Shown here one piece after another: positions 35,136 to 44,369 of a stretch of DNA of 64,000 bases. The translations under genes were made by a program, and so were the position numbers. The DNA comes from Polaromonas sp. JS666. GTDB taxonomy: Bacteria > Pseudomonadota > Gammaproteobacteria > Burkholderiales > Burkholderiaceae_C. The first letter of the stretch is position 1; every line of letters begins with the position of its first letter. The notes beneath the pieces were generated by a model. The model had not been told where the DNA came from and made no database searches. It saw nothing but the letters and a program-made list of their open reading frames with translations. Where the stretch lies: positions 2,356,001 to 2,420,000 of the forward strand of contig NC_007948.1 of the NCBI RefSeq assembly GCF_000013865.1, written 5' to 3'.

Positions 35136-36608
35136 TCAGCATGGCTGTCCCTTGCGTGCCAGCAGCCAGGCTGGCGCGTCCTGCAGGGCCACGGGACGCA
35201 GAAAGCGCTCCATCGCCGCGTCACCCACCGAGGTGGTCATGGGCTGGGTCGACGAAGGCCATGGGCCGCCGTGCTGCTGCGCGGCCGTGACGGCCACACC
35301 TGTGGGCACACCGGCGAACAGCACGCGTCCCGCAATGGCTGTGGCGCCGCGCACCAGTGCGCGGGTGTCGGCATTGTCGTCTTCCGCACCCCAGAGGGTC
35401 ACCGTCAGGCTGCCACCCACGGCGTGCAGCACGTCGAGCACCTGCGCGATGGAATCGGCACGCACGATCAGGCTGGAGGGGCCGAACACTTCTTCGCGCA
35501 ACTCGGTCTTGGCGATGAAATTCACGGCGTCCACCTGGGCCAGGAAGGGCCGGGGCGCCTCGGCGCTGCCGGCTTCCTGCAGCAAGGGCTGCGCACCGGC
35601 GGAGGCCATGTGGGCTACACCGGCATCGAAGGCGCTGCGCATGCCCGGGGTCAGCATGGCATGGGGTTTTTGTGTGGCCAGGGCGCTTGTCAGTTGCTGC
35701 ACAAACGCGTCGCTCGCAGGGTCCTTGAGCAGCACGATCACACCGGGGCTGGTACAGAACTGGCCGCATCCGAGGGAAATCGATCCGGCGAGCACGCCGG
35801 CCAGCTCGGCGCCGCGCGCAGCAAGAATGCCGGGCAGGGCGACAACGGGGTTCGTTGACCCCAGTTCGCCATAAAACGGAATCGGGCGTGGCCGCGCGTT
35901 GGCCTCGGCCTGCAATGCCGCGCCGCCGCGCGTCGAGCCGGTGAAGGCGCCGGCGGCCATCGCCGGGTGGCGCACCAGACGCACGCCCACATCGGAGCCG
36001 CCGCCCTGGATCATGCCGATCAGGCCTGCGGGCAGGTTTTGGGCCTTGAGGACTTGCTGGACCAGGCCAAATGCCCGGTTTGACAACACCAGGTGGCCCG
36101 AGTGGGCCTTGACGACCACCGGGCAGCCGGCAGCCAGTGCCGAAGCGGTGTCGCCACCCAGCACCGAGAACGCGAACGGGAAATTGCTGGCCGAGAACAT
36201 GGCGACAGGGCCCAGCGGCACGCGCAGGCGGACCATGGCCGGGTGACCGGCGGGCGGGGGGCCGGCCACGGCGGGATCATCCGTGGTGGCAAAGGGCACG
36301 CCGCGCTCGGCGATATCGGCAAAGCGGCGCAACTGGAAGGCGGTGCGGTCGAGTTCGCCGTTCAGGCGCACCGGACCCAGCGCAGTCTCCTCGTCTGCCA
36401 CGGCTACCAGTTCGTCCCGGTCAGCTTCCAGCGCTGCGGCCAGCGCGCGCAGCAGTGCTCCGCGGGTGGTGCCGGTACTGGCAGACCAGCTGGCGAAGGT
36501 GGCTTGGGCGGCAACGGCCGCGGCGTTGACCTGCTCCGGGGTGCTGGCGGGAAGAGGGGCGCCGAAGGCTTCGCCGGTGCGGGCTTTGAATGATTGCAGG
36601 GTGTTCAT
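35136..36608 (-). CDS. 2,5-dioxovalerate (alpha-ketoglutarate semialdehyde) dehydrogenase
   Basis: This 490-residue aldehyde dehydrogenase has catalytic Glu in FYGELGSTNPVVALPG and Cys in GCGQFCTSPGVIV. The FCTxPG form and MFSASNFPFAFSVLGGDTASA are typical of NADP-type 2,5-dioxovalerate dehydrogenases, which make 2-oxoglutarate at the end of the oxidative pentose and glucarate routes. The start MNTLQSFKARTGEAF is good. It is the first gene of the minus-strand cluster, just below a 14-bp palindromic operator at 36703, so that site likely controls it. Confidence 0.88.
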   Translation of the reverse strand: MNTLQSFKARTGEAFGAPLPASTPEQVNAAAVAAQATFASWSASTGTTRGALLRALAAALEADRDELVAVADEETALGPVRLNGELDRTAFQLRRFADIAERGVPFATTDDPAVAGPPPAGHPAMVRLRVPLGPVAMFSASNFPFAFSVLGGDTASALAAGCPVVVKAHSGHLVLSNRAFGLVQQVLKAQNLPAGLIGMIQGGGSDVGVRLVRHPAMAAGAFTGSTRGGAALQAEANARPRPIPFYGELGSTNPVVALPGILAARGAELAGVLAGSISLGCGQFCTSPGVIVLLKDPASDAFVQQLTSALATQKPHAMLTPGMRSAFDAGVAHMASAGAQPLLQEAGSAEAPRPFLAQVDAVNFIAKTELREEVFGPSSLIVRADSIAQVLDVLHAVGGSLTVTLWGAEDDNADTRALVRGATAIAGRVLFAGVPTGVAVTAAQQHGGPWPSSTQPMTTSVGDAAMERFLRPVALQDAPAWLLARKGQPC

Positions 36609-36702
36609 GGCAATTGAATGGTTCGGGGGCGAATGAAAGAGAGGATCCTGATCGGGACGGACAGGGCATCAGGGCGCTTCATTGGTGCTTGTCTTTGTCG
36701 TA

Positions 36703-36716
36703 TGTTAGCGCTAACA
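36703..36716. promoter_or_regulatory. LacI-family-type operator TGTTAGCGCTAACA
   Basis: This is a perfect 14-bp palindrome with the central CG expected for LacI/GalR regulators. It lies about 95 bases upstream of the semialdehyde dehydrogenase gene. On the minus strand TATACT hexamers lie just upstream (about 36728-36740), so repressor binding would block the promoter. No LacI gene is in the window. The rest of 36609-36986 holds no gene that I can support. Confidence 0.7.
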
Positions 36717-36986
36717 GTTTGCCCGAGTATAAGTATAAACACTTGTCCGGCAGGAAAACGGGCGTCAACGGATGGAGGTTGGGCGCATTGCCCGAAAGGT
36801 GCACCGTTACGCCCGTTCTTGCGAGCCTTGCCCCCGCAGGCTTCGGGCTGCAAGACGCGCGGTAGGTTGCCTGCCGCATCCGGCCGGAGGTCATTCCGGC
36901 TTGATTTTTGCCTCGGTTACGACTTTTCCAGCTAGCCACGTCCTTCGAAGAATGCTCTCAATGGATCGGGCTTGTCGACGGCCAAT

Positions 36987-37012
36987 AAAAAAGCCCGCCG
37001 AGGCGGGCTTTG
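36987..37012 (-). terminator. rho-independent terminator of hppA
   Basis: AAAGCCCGCC and GGCGGGCTTT pair perfectly around a 2-base loop (36990-37011). On the minus strand a T run follows. It lies 25 bases after the hppA stop codon. Confidence 0.9.
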
Positions 37013-37036
37013 AACGAGCAAGCGTCTTTATTGTCT

Positions 37037-39235
37037 TTATTTGGATGCTGATGCCGCGGGTGCTGCGGGCGCCATGGGTGTTGCCACTGCTGGCGCAGGC
37101 ATCGCCGGAGCGGGGGCCGACACGGCTGCGGGCGCCGCCATCGGCATGACCGGCGCTGCGCTGGCCGGGCCGCCATGGAACTTCATCATCAAGGGCACGA
37201 TCAGCAGCGCCACGATGTTGATGATCTTGATCAGCGGGTTCACGGCCGGACCGGCGGTGTCCTTGTAGGGGTCGCCCACGGTGTCGCCGGTCACGGCGGC
37301 CTTGTGCGCTTCCGAGCCTTTGCCGCCATGGTTGCCGTCTTCAATGTATTTCTTGGCGTTGTCCCAGGCACCGCCACCGGTGCACATCGAGATCGCCACG
37401 AACAGGCCGGTCACGATGGTGCCCATCAGCATGCCGCCCAGCGCCTTGGGGCCCAGCACGAGGCCGACCACGATCGGCACCACCACCGGCAGCAGCGACG
37501 GGATCACCATTTCCTTGATCGCCGCGGTGGTCAGCATATCGACGGCCTTGCCGTACTCGGGCTTGGCCGTGCCTTCCATGATGCCCTTGATCTCGCGGAA
37601 CTGGCGGCGCACTTCCACCACCACCGAGCCGGCGGCGCGGCCCACGGCCTCCATCGCCATGGCGCCAAACAGGTAGGGGATCAGGCCGCCGATGAACAGA
37701 CCCACGATCACCATCGGGTCGCTCAGATCAAAGCTGATGGCGTTGCCATAGCCTTCCAGCTTGTGGGTGTAGTCGGCAAACAGCACCAGCGCGGCCAGGC
37801 CGGCCGAGCCGATGGCGTAGCCTTTGGTCACGGCCTTGGTGGTGTTGCCCACCGCGTCCAGCGGGTCGGTGATCTCCCGTACGCTGGCGGGCAATTTGGA
37901 CATTTCGGCAATGCCGCCGGCGTTGTCGGTGATCGGACCGTAGGCGTCCAGCGCCACCACAATGCCGGCCATGCTCAGCATGGCGGTGGCTGCGGTGGCA
38001 ATGCCGTACAGGCCGGCCAGCGAATAGGCCGTCATGATGGCGATACAGACGCAGAGCACCGGCCACGCGGTGGAACGCATGGACACGCCCAGACCCGCAA
38101 TGATGTTGGTGCCATGACCGGTGGTGGAAGCTTGCGCGATGTGCTGCACCGGCGAGTACTGCGTGCCGGTGTAGAACTCGGTGATCCAGACCAGCGCACC
38201 GGTCAGTATCAGGCCGACGGCGCAGGCGCCGAACAGGCGTATCTGCGTGCCTGAGGCGGCAATCGCGTTGTCAGGCATCAGCCACATCGTGACGAAGTAG
38301 AAGGCGATCAGCGACAGCACGCCGGCCACGGCCAGGCCCCTGTACAGCGCCGGCATCACGTTCTTCATGACGGGCGAAGCCTTGACGAAGAAGCAGCCGA
38401 TGATGGACGCCACGATGGACACGGCACCGAGTGCCAGCGGGTAGACCACAGCGTTGAGCGGGGCAGCCGCCACCAGCAGGGCGCCCAGCACCATGGTGGC
38501 AATCAGCGTCACCGCGTAGGTTTCAAACAGGTCGGCCGCCATGCCGGCGCAGTCGCCCACGTTGTCGCCCACGTTGTCGGCGATCACGGCCGGGTTGCGC
38601 GGATCATCTTCGGGTATGCCGGCTTCGACCTTGCCCACCAGGTCGGCGCCGACGTCAGCGCCCTTGGTGAAAATGCCGCCGCCCAGACGGGCGAAGATCG
38701 AGATCAGCGAAGCGCCGAAGGCTAGGCCGATCAGCGGGTTGAGCAATTCGGCCAGCTTGCGGTCGGGCGTGTAGTTGCCGTTGCCCACCAGAAACCAGTA
38801 AAACGAGGTCACACCCAGCAGGCCGAGACCGACCACCAGCATGCCGGTGATGGCGCCGCCGCGGAAGGCGACATCCAGTGCGGGGCCAATGCCGCGGGTG
38901 GCGGCCTGTGCGGTGCGTACATTGGCGCGCACCGATACATTCATGCCGATGAAGCCGCAGGCCCCTGACAGCACGGCACCTACACAGAAGCCGATGGCGG
39001 TTTTGCCGTCCAGGAAAAAGCCGATCAGCAGGGCCAGGACCACGCCCACAATGGCGATGGTTTTGTACTGCCGGGCCAGATAAGCCGCCGCACCGGTTTG
39101 TATGGCGGCCGCGATTTCCTGCATGCGTGCATTGCCGGCGTCCTGGGAAAGAATCCAGCTGCGTGCCCAGAAGCCGTACCCCACGGCAATAAGCCCGCAG
39201 ACGAGCGCAAGAATGAGCGCTGAGTTGCCTGTCAT
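37037..39235 (-). CDS. hppA: membrane-bound proton-pumping pyrophosphatase, K+-independent
   Basis: The 732-residue protein couples pyrophosphate hydrolysis to proton export. About 15 hydrophobic helices are visible. The substrate site includes [18 protein letters not shown] and [20 protein letters not shown]. The GNTTKA motif has Lys where K+-dependent enzymes have Ala, which marks the K+-independent class. C-terminal [19 protein letters not shown] is intact. The last 45 residues are a low-complexity Ala/Pro/Met tail not needed for catalysis. It is divergent from the soluble pyrophosphatase gene. Confidence 0.95.
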   Translation of the reverse strand: MTGNSALILALVCGLIAVGYGFWARSWILSQDAGNARMQEIAAAIQTGAAAYLARQYKTIAIVGVVLALLIGFFLDGKTAIGFCVGAVLSGACGFIGMNVSVRANVRTAQAATRGIGPALDVAFRGGAITGMLVVGLGLLGVTSFYWFLVGNGNYTPDRKLAELLNPLIGLAFGASLISIFARLGGGIFTKGADVGADLVGKVEAGIPEDDPRNPAVIADNVGDNVGDCAGMAADLFETYAVTLIATMVLGALLVAAAPLNAVVYPLALGAVSIVASIIGCFFVKASPVMKNVMPALYRGLAVAGVLSLIAFYFVTMWLMPDNAIAASGTQIRLFGACAVGLILTGALVWITEFYTGTQYSPVQHIAQASTTGHGTNIIAGLGVSMRSTAWPVLCVCIAIMTAYSLAGLYGIATAATAMLSMAGIVVALDAYGPITDNAGGIAEMSKLPASVREITDPLDAVGNTTKAVTKGYAIGSAGLAALVLFADYTHKLEGYGNAISFDLSDPMVIVGLFIGGLIPYLFGAMAMEAVGRAAGSVVVEVRRQFREIKGIMEGTAKPEYGKAVDMLTTAAIKEMVIPSLLPVVVPIVVGLVLGPKALGGMLMGTIVTGLFVAISMCTGGGAWDNAKKYIEDGNHGGKGSEAHKAAVTGDTVGDPYKDTAGPAVNPLIKIINIVALLIVPLMMKFHGGPASAAPVMPMAAPAAVSAPAPAMPAPAVATPMAPAAPAASASK

Positions 39236-39521
39236 AGAGATCTCCTTGTTTTTCGCTTGGAGGGGGTAGCAACGCTAGTGTGGTGTGAAACCCCCGCTGC
39301 GTTGCTTCCTCGCTGCTTCCAACATGCTTGGAGACGATTGGCCAACTCGCGCAATTTACTGCCAAAACATGACAAATTGACGACCCGTAAGGTATGAATC
39401 AGTAAAATGAGGGTAAATCCTGAGTAGCTAAATCCAGCGGTTGACTCCCTCAACCAACGCCGCCTGCTGCAACGTTTCGTGTTCTTGTCTTTCCCTTTCT
39501 TTTTATCAACATCAATCGACC

Positions 39522-40061
39522 ATGTCCCTAGATAAAGTTTCTCCCGGAAAAAACGTTCCTGATTCCTTCAATGTGATCATCGAAATCCCGATGAACGCTG
39601 ACCCGGTGAAATATGAAGTCGACAAGGAGTCGGGCGCGATTTTTGTGGACCGCTTCATGAGCACGTCCATGCACTACCCGACCAATTACGGTTATGTGCC
39701 CAAAACCATCAGCGGTGACGGTGACCCCGTGGATGTGCTGGTCATCACGCCCGTGCCGCTGATTCCCGGCGTGGTGGTGACATGCCGCGTGATCGGCATT
39801 TTAAAAATGACCGATGAGGCTGGCGAAGACGGCAAGGTGCTGGCCGTGCCCATCGACAAGAAGTGCTCGCTCTATAGCCATTGGCAAAAGCCTGAAGACA
39901 TGAACCCGTTGCGCCTGAAAACCATCGCGCATTTCTTTGAGCACTACAAAGACCTGGAAGAGGGCAAATGGGTCAAAGTGCAGGGATGGGAAGGCCCGGA
40001 GGCTGCGAAGAAGGAAATTACCGACGGCATTGCCAATTACGCCAAGGCGAACAAGGCCTGA
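39522..40061 (+). CDS. ppa: inorganic pyrophosphatase (soluble, family I)
   Basis: The 179-residue enzyme hydrolyses pyrophosphate in the cytoplasm. Metal-binding residues are in [18 protein letters not shown] (DxDPxD), and EYDK-like [13 protein letters not shown] and NYGYVPKTI are present. The ATG at 39522 gives the usual N terminus. A purine-poor leader precedes it. hppA is divergent on the other side, 286 bases away, so pyrophosphate can be either wasted as heat or used for proton pumping from one locus. A terminator follows. Confidence 0.95.
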   Translation: MSLDKVSPGKNVPDSFNVIIEIPMNADPVKYEVDKESGAIFVDRFMSTSMHYPTNYGYVPKTISGDGDPVDVLVITPVPLIPGVVVTCRVIGILKMTDEAGEDGKVLAVPIDKKCSLYSHWQKPEDMNPLRLKTIAHFFEHYKDLEEGKWVKVQGWEGPEAAKKEITDGIANYAKANKA

Positions 40062-40096
40062 GGTCCGGCAACTCACCTGATTGAATTTACCCAATC

Positions 40097-40123
40097 AAAA
40101 GCCAAAAGCCAAAAGCCAAAAGC
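40097..40123 (+). repeat. heptamer tandem repeat AAAAGCC, nearly four copies
   Basis: AAAAGCC is repeated at 40097, 40104 and 40111, with a fourth partial copy at 40118-40123. It runs straight into the ppa terminator stem. Slippage at this site could vary the spacing between ppa and its terminator. Confidence 0.8.
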
Positions 40124-40158
40124 GCGTGTACCCTCATCGGTACAGGCGCTTTTTCTTT
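40121..40158 (+). terminator. rho-independent terminator of ppa
   Basis: AGCGCgTGTACC pairs with GGTACAgGCGCT around ctcatc, followed by TTTTCTTTT. It sits 60 bases after the ppa stop. Confidence 0.85.
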
Positions 40159-40278
40159 TGGCGGTGATTCCTTTCGATACCAGCGCCGGTGCCGGACCAG
40201 CGGGGAAGGCTTCAGACCCTAAGCGTATGCCACCACCTGCTGGTACCAGAGGCGGTTCAGCCAGATACCCCGAGATAC

Positions 40279-40647
40279 TCAGACCACAGCCATGCTGCTG
40301 CAGGACTCTGCACATTTTCGGCAAGCCCGCACGCACTCATCCATTTCGCCGATGGCCTCACAGCTGACTGCGCAGGCCGCGCAGATCTCGGCACACAGCA
40401 CGCAAAGTTTGGGTACGAACTCGGAGCCGCTGAGTTGAAGATTGGCCGATGCCTGGCAGATTTCCGCACAGTTCATCATCAGGCTGAAATGGTCAGGGTC
40501 CAGATGCTTGCCGCCGATCTGCAGGCAATGCGTCATGGCTGTCTGAAGGCAAACGTGGTGGCAGTGGGTGCAGGCCTCGATACAAGGCTGCATGCTGGTG
40601 ATCGTGTGGTCCATGATCGTCCCGCGATTCAGTGCATGATTTTTCAT
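40279..40647 (-). CDS. Cys-rich four-helix bundle copper-binding protein
   Basis: The 122-residue product has 16 cysteines spaced as CxxxC and CxxC along four helices: PCIEACTHCHHVC, NCAEIC, LCVLCAEICAACAVSC, CVRACRKCAESC. This is the pattern of Csp-type copper storage proteins (DUF326), which line a helix bundle with Cu(I)-binding thiols. No export signal is evident, so it would be a cytosolic Csp3-like form. AAGGGGAATA precedes the ATG at 40647; a second ATG at 40614 is possible. It is downstream of and facing ppa. Confidence 0.88.
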   Translation of the reverse strand: MKNHALNRGTIMDHTITSMQPCIEACTHCHHVCLQTAMTHCLQIGGKHLDPDHFSLMMNCAEICQASANLQLSGSEFVPKLCVLCAEICAACAVSCEAIGEMDECVRACRKCAESCSSMAVV

Positions 40648-40757
40648 TATTCCCCTTGGGGTTCCCCGTGGCTGGCAGACAGCGTCAACTGCTCTTGTAG
40701 GAGCCGGCTGACGTGCCGAGAGCACTGAGCACTGCAATCACCGCCCGTGCGGGAACT

Positions 40758-41606
40758 TCAGCGATTGCGCGCCGGATCCGGGTAAATCAAGCCGTGGATG
40801 CGGCCTTTTTGGCCTTTGTCTTCTGCTGCAAAGGGGTGCCACTGGCCCTCGGCCTGCGCCAGGCGATCTGCGATGGCCCACCAGGCGCTGGGGTTGAGAC
40901 CCAGGCCAATGTGGCTGGCCACCACCTCGATGTTTTCGGTGTGAGGGTTGTTCGTGCAGGGCGACTGAATGCTGCCTTGCCAGGCCACAATGCCATCGGT
41001 GCGCGAATAGATGCTGCTGGTCGGCACCGGCGGGGCGGCGGGCAGGTCGTAGTTTTCAGCCTCGCGCTCAATGTTGCGGCCACTCGCCAGCTCGTAGATG
41101 CGCCAGGCATTGGTGGACTTGTGTGAAGCGGAAAAGGGCGTTCCCAATGTGATCACGCAGCGCACCATGTGCGGCAATTCCTTGGCCAGTTCACGCGCGT
41201 ACACCCCGCCAAGGCTCCAGCCGATCAGGCTCACTTTGCGGCCGTTGGTTTCAAAAGTGCGCGTCAGCCGGGCCCTGGCTTCATCAATCACGCCGGTGCG
41301 CGGGCCCAGATTGAAACCCTGTTCCCAGCCCCAGGCCTTGTAGCTGAGAGACTGCAGGTAATGGCGCAGCGGCACGGTGGATACATCGTTGGCCGAAAGG
41401 CCCGGAAACACCATCACGGTATGGCCATCACCCTTGGGCGCGCGTGCCAGCAGCGGCCATGAGGGCAGCAGGGCGCCAAATTCCCAGAAGGCACGCAGCT
41501 CCAGCGCCAGCAGCCAGGCGCTGGGCGGCGCAATGTCATGCTGGCCTGGGGGGTCTTGTGCGCTGGATTCGCGGGGTGCGGGCTTTTTGCGGGATGTGCT
41601 TGCCAT
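40758..41606 (-). CDS. alpha/beta hydrolase (esterase/lipase type)
   Basis: The 282-residue protein has the nucleophile elbow GWSLGGVYARELA (GxSxG) and an oxyanion strand VMVFPGLSAND. A catalytic His is likely in VASHIGLGLNPSAWWAI. It resembles lipases of the acyltransferase-linked group, with no signal peptide. Its 5' end overlaps the 3' end of the acyltransferase gene by about 70 bases, suggesting coupled translation and joint lipid metabolism. An ATG at 41618 would add four residues. Confidence 0.85.
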   Translation of the reverse strand: MASTSRKKPAPRESSAQDPPGQHDIAPPSAWLLALELRAFWEFGALLPSWPLLARAPKGDGHTVMVFPGLSANDVSTVPLRHYLQSLSYKAWGWEQGFNLGPRTGVIDEARARLTRTFETNGRKVSLIGWSLGGVYARELAKELPHMVRCVITLGTPFSASHKSTNAWRIYELASGRNIEREAENYDLPAAPPVPTSSIYSRTDGIVAWQGSIQSPCTNNPHTENIEVVASHIGLGLNPSAWWAIADRLAQAEGQWHPFAAEDKGQKGRIHGLIYPDPARNR

Positions 41607-43257
41607 GGCTCGAAGCATTGGACGTTTTGGTGTTGTTATGTATGGAAACAGTATCAGGGCGTCTGCTTCTTTTTCCAGAGGGAGGCCCCTCTAACTTGGT
41701 TGCGTTGGTCACGTTTACCACGGCAGTTCTGCGGGTTTTTACGGGTGTCTTGACCTTCGTTGGCCCGCTTGCAGTTGTAGCGGATGTTGTACCGGCCATC
41801 AATGCCTGCGCTTGCCCGAAAGCATCCTCGATCGCCTTGGCCAGGTCTTGCGCATGCGGCAGCGCTTTCTTGTCACCAATAATGCCGAAATCAACATGGC
41901 CGGCGTACGTCTGGATGGTGATGTTGAGTGCCAGGCCATGCATGATGATGGACAGCGGGTGGAAGGTCAGAAAGCGGGCGCCGGCCAGGTACAGGGGCAC
42001 TGCGGATCCTGGCACATTCGAAATCGCGAGGTTTGCCACCATCGGCAGGTGGCTGGCCAGGCCACTTTTGCCATAGGCATTCAGCGCCAGCCTGGCCGCG
42101 CCGCCCACCAGCCACGGCGCCAGCAGCGACGGGTAGTCGGTCGGCAACAGGCCTTTCAAGCTTAGCAGGGAGTCTTTCACCCTGGTGGTGGACGCCATGA
42201 TGGCATTCATGCGCTTGAGCGGGTGCGTCAGGTGCGTGCCCAACTCCACCAGGCTCATGCTCACCTGGTTGCCCAGTTTGCTGGCGTCGGTAGCGCCATC
42301 TTCGCGCAGCGAGACCGGCATGACCGCCACCAGCGATTTTTTGGGCAGGCTGTGGTGCTTCGTGAGGTAATCGCGCAGGGCGGTCGAGCAGATCCACAGC
42401 ACCACGTCATTGAACGAGCCACCTACCGCCTTGCCCACTGCCTTGCATTCAGCCAGCGGAAGGGTGGCGGTGACGAACACCCGGCCCGAACCGATGCCCG
42501 CATTAAACGGTGTGGGTGGCGCCAGCTTCAGCGGCATCTTCGGCCGCACGCCGGTGGCCGAACTGGCAACAGACTGTTTGGCCAGCGTGCTGCCGAAGGT
42601 GCTGGCTGCTGCGGGCAATGACCTGGCCACCTTGACCAACTGGCCCAGCGAGCTGGAAAACACCGAGCCGATCATCTTGCCGAGCTTGAGGTCGGCCTCC
42701 AGCTTGCGGCGACGGCTCGGGTCGGGCGGGGGCACCTCACGCGGCACCGGGCTGAAGTCCAGCAGGGCGTTGGCCAGCAGCACGCCGCCTTTTCCGTCCA
42801 GCGCAGCATGATGGATTTTGGAAAAAAAGCCAGCCACAACCTTACCGCCCTGGCTGGCCGGCAGCATGATCCGGTCAAAAATATAGAACTCCCAGAGGGG
42901 AAAGTTGCGGTCAATCAGCTCGCCATGCAGTTGCGCGCACAGCTTGTGCACCTCGGCCAGCGTCATCGGCGCAGCGCCTTTTTTGGCGCTGTCGGCGCGG
43001 CGGATGTGAAAGCCGATGTCGACCGAGTCAGCCTCGACCCACAACGGATGACCGAGGTCCAGCGGCATGAACACCAGCTTGCGGCTGAACACGGGCGCCA
43101 GATGCATGCGCCTGGCAATATGTTGGGTGACCTCTTTGTGAAAGCTGCCCCTGAAACCGGCCGGTAACTCGCACAGGTTCAGTGAGCCCACATGCATGGG
43201 CATTTCCGGCGTTTCGAGGTAGAGAAAGGTCGCGTCGAGGCCGGTGAGGGATTTCAT
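41536..43257 (-). CDS. wax ester synthase/diacylglycerol acyltransferase (WS/DGAT)
   Basis: This 573-residue bifunctional acyltransferase makes storage wax esters or triacylglycerol. The active motif HHAALDG (residues 149-155, HHxxxDG) is preceded by FFSKI. Other landmarks are DATFLYLETPEMPMHVGSL at the N terminus and NLAISNVPGSAVPLYLAGAR near the C-terminal domain. The last 80 residues are rich in Thr, Ser and Lys and run past the usual end; they overlap the hydrolase gene. GGAGAC lies before the ATG at 43257. Confidence 0.93.
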   Translation of the reverse strand: MKSLTGLDATFLYLETPEMPMHVGSLNLCELPAGFRGSFHKEVTQHIARRMHLAPVFSRKLVFMPLDLGHPLWVEADSVDIGFHIRRADSAKKGAAPMTLAEVHKLCAQLHGELIDRNFPLWEFYIFDRIMLPASQGGKVVAGFFSKIHHAALDGKGGVLLANALLDFSPVPREVPPPDPSRRRKLEADLKLGKMIGSVFSSSLGQLVKVARSLPAAASTFGSTLAKQSVASSATGVRPKMPLKLAPPTPFNAGIGSGRVFVTATLPLAECKAVGKAVGGSFNDVVLWICSTALRDYLTKHHSLPKKSLVAVMPVSLREDGATDASKLGNQVSMSLVELGTHLTHPLKRMNAIMASTTRVKDSLLSLKGLLPTDYPSLLAPWLVGGAARLALNAYGKSGLASHLPMVANLAISNVPGSAVPLYLAGARFLTFHPLSIIMHGLALNITIQTYAGHVDFGIIGDKKALPHAQDLAKAIEDAFGQAQALMAGTTSATTASGPTKVKTPVKTRRTAVVNVTNATKLEGPPSGKRSRRPDTVSIHNNTKTSNASSHGKHIPQKARTPRIQRTRPPRPA

Positions 43258-43514
43258 GGTGGTTGTCTCCGTGGGGGACGTTAACCGAGCGCGGCAAGTC
43301 GCGGCACTAGGGTTTGCCGTACGCGGGCCTGTCACAAAGGCGCTGGCCCCCGCAACGCAAAAGCCGGTGTCAAAGGCCGCTGACAAGGGAGGAGGACAGC
43401 TGCCCCCAACCGTCGCGCCTGTGCGCCTGTATGCAGCGGTTTCCGTCTTTTGTGAAACAAGCTGCAAAAATCGCCTGCTGCTCTTCAGAACCTAGACCAT
43501 TCCCCCTAGAATTT

Positions 43515-43586
43515 GCTGCAGCGCAACAAAATCTCTTGCGCATGTTCTGGTTTTCTCCATAATAGAGTCTATGCTGCACTGCAACA
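43515..43586 (+). promoter_or_regulatory. phasin promoter with two PhaR-like boxes
   Basis: Two direct repeats fit GCTGCA(G/C)(C/T)GCAACA, at 43515-43528 and 43573-43586. Between them lies a promoter: TTGCGC (43536-43541), 16 bases, CATAAT (43558-43563). The second box thus falls at the transcription start. TGC-rich sites of this kind are bound by PhaR, the repressor of phasin genes. The divergent WS/DGAT gene starts 258 bases to the left; 43258-43514 holds no gene I can see. Confidence 0.65.
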
Positions 43587-43652
43587 TAAATAACCCAAAC
43601 CGGGTTCAGGCAGAGCAGGCATCCCGAATTTCCATTAACCCAGGAGCTATCA

Positions 43653-44198
43653 ATGACCTATACCGCTGAGCAACTCATCGCGACCACCCAGTCCAACGTC
43701 GACGCCCTGGAAGGTCTGGCGACCCAGGCTTTTGCCGGATTCGAAAAACTGGTTGAATTGAATCTGTCCGCCTCCAAGGCGGCCTTGGCTGAGTCTTTCA
43801 GCAATGCACGTGCTTTGGCCGGCGCCAAGGATCCCCAGCAGCTGCTGGCCCTGCAAGCTGGCCTGTTCCAGCCCCTGGCTGAGAAGTCTGTGTCCTATGG
43901 CAATCAGGTGTACAGCGTTGCCGCTGAAACCGGAGCCGTCTTTACCAAGACTTTTGAAGCCAAAGTGGACGAGGCCAAAAAAGCCTTTGCCGTCGCGGTG
44001 GACAACATGACCAAGAACGCTCCGGCCGGAACCGAAGCTGCCGTGGCCGCTTTCAAAAGCGCTGTCAGCGCCAGCCAAAACGCCATCGAGACAGCCCAAG
44101 GCACGGCCAAGAAGGCCGTCGAATTGGCTGAGTCAAACTTCACCGCTGTGACCAAGCAGGCGGTCAGTGCGGCTACCACCAGCTCCAAAAAGCGCTAA
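43653..44198 (+). CDS. phaP: phasin family protein
   Basis: The 181-residue, helix-rich protein is typical of granule-associated phasins. It starts MTYTAEQLIATTQSNVDALE and then has amphipathic helices with Phe/Val/Ala faces (GFEKLVELNLSASKAALAES). It ends in a Lys-rich TTSSKKR tail. Phasins coat PHA granules and control their size. AGGAGC precedes the ATG. PhaR-like sites sit upstream. A terminator hairpin follows. There is no PHA synthase in the window. Confidence 0.92.
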   Translation: MTYTAEQLIATTQSNVDALEGLATQAFAGFEKLVELNLSASKAALAESFSNARALAGAKDPQQLLALQAGLFQPLAEKSVSYGNQVYSVAAETGAVFTKTFEAKVDEAKKAFAVAVDNMTKNAPAGTEAAVAAFKSAVSASQNAIETAQGTAKKAVELAESNFTAVTKQAVSAATTSSKKR

Positions 44199-44278
44199 GT
44201 TTGAGTTGGGCGTTGATCGCTTCGCGGCAGGGGCGTTGCCCTGTCCAGGCCGTGGGTGTGTGAGCCTCGAAACATCAT

Positions 44279-44308
44279 CAAAAACCCCGCAATCGCGGGG
44301 TTTTTTTA
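44279..44308 (+). terminator. rho-independent terminator downstream of phasin gene
   Basis: AAAACCCCGC, a 4-base loop and GCGGGGTTTT pair fully, and a T run (TTTTTTT) follows. It serves the phasin gene, and perhaps the convergent gene at 44370 through its bidirectional form. Confidence 0.9.
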
Positions 44309-44369
44309 TTGGCGCGGGCTCCTTGCGTGTTGTCCAGCGATCAGATCGCCGACAGCAACGATGCCGGTC

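Noticed and set aside
36590..36935. Two overlapping plus-strand frames upstream of hppA
   Set aside because: Composition and overlaps suggest noncoding sequence with an operator and a terminator.
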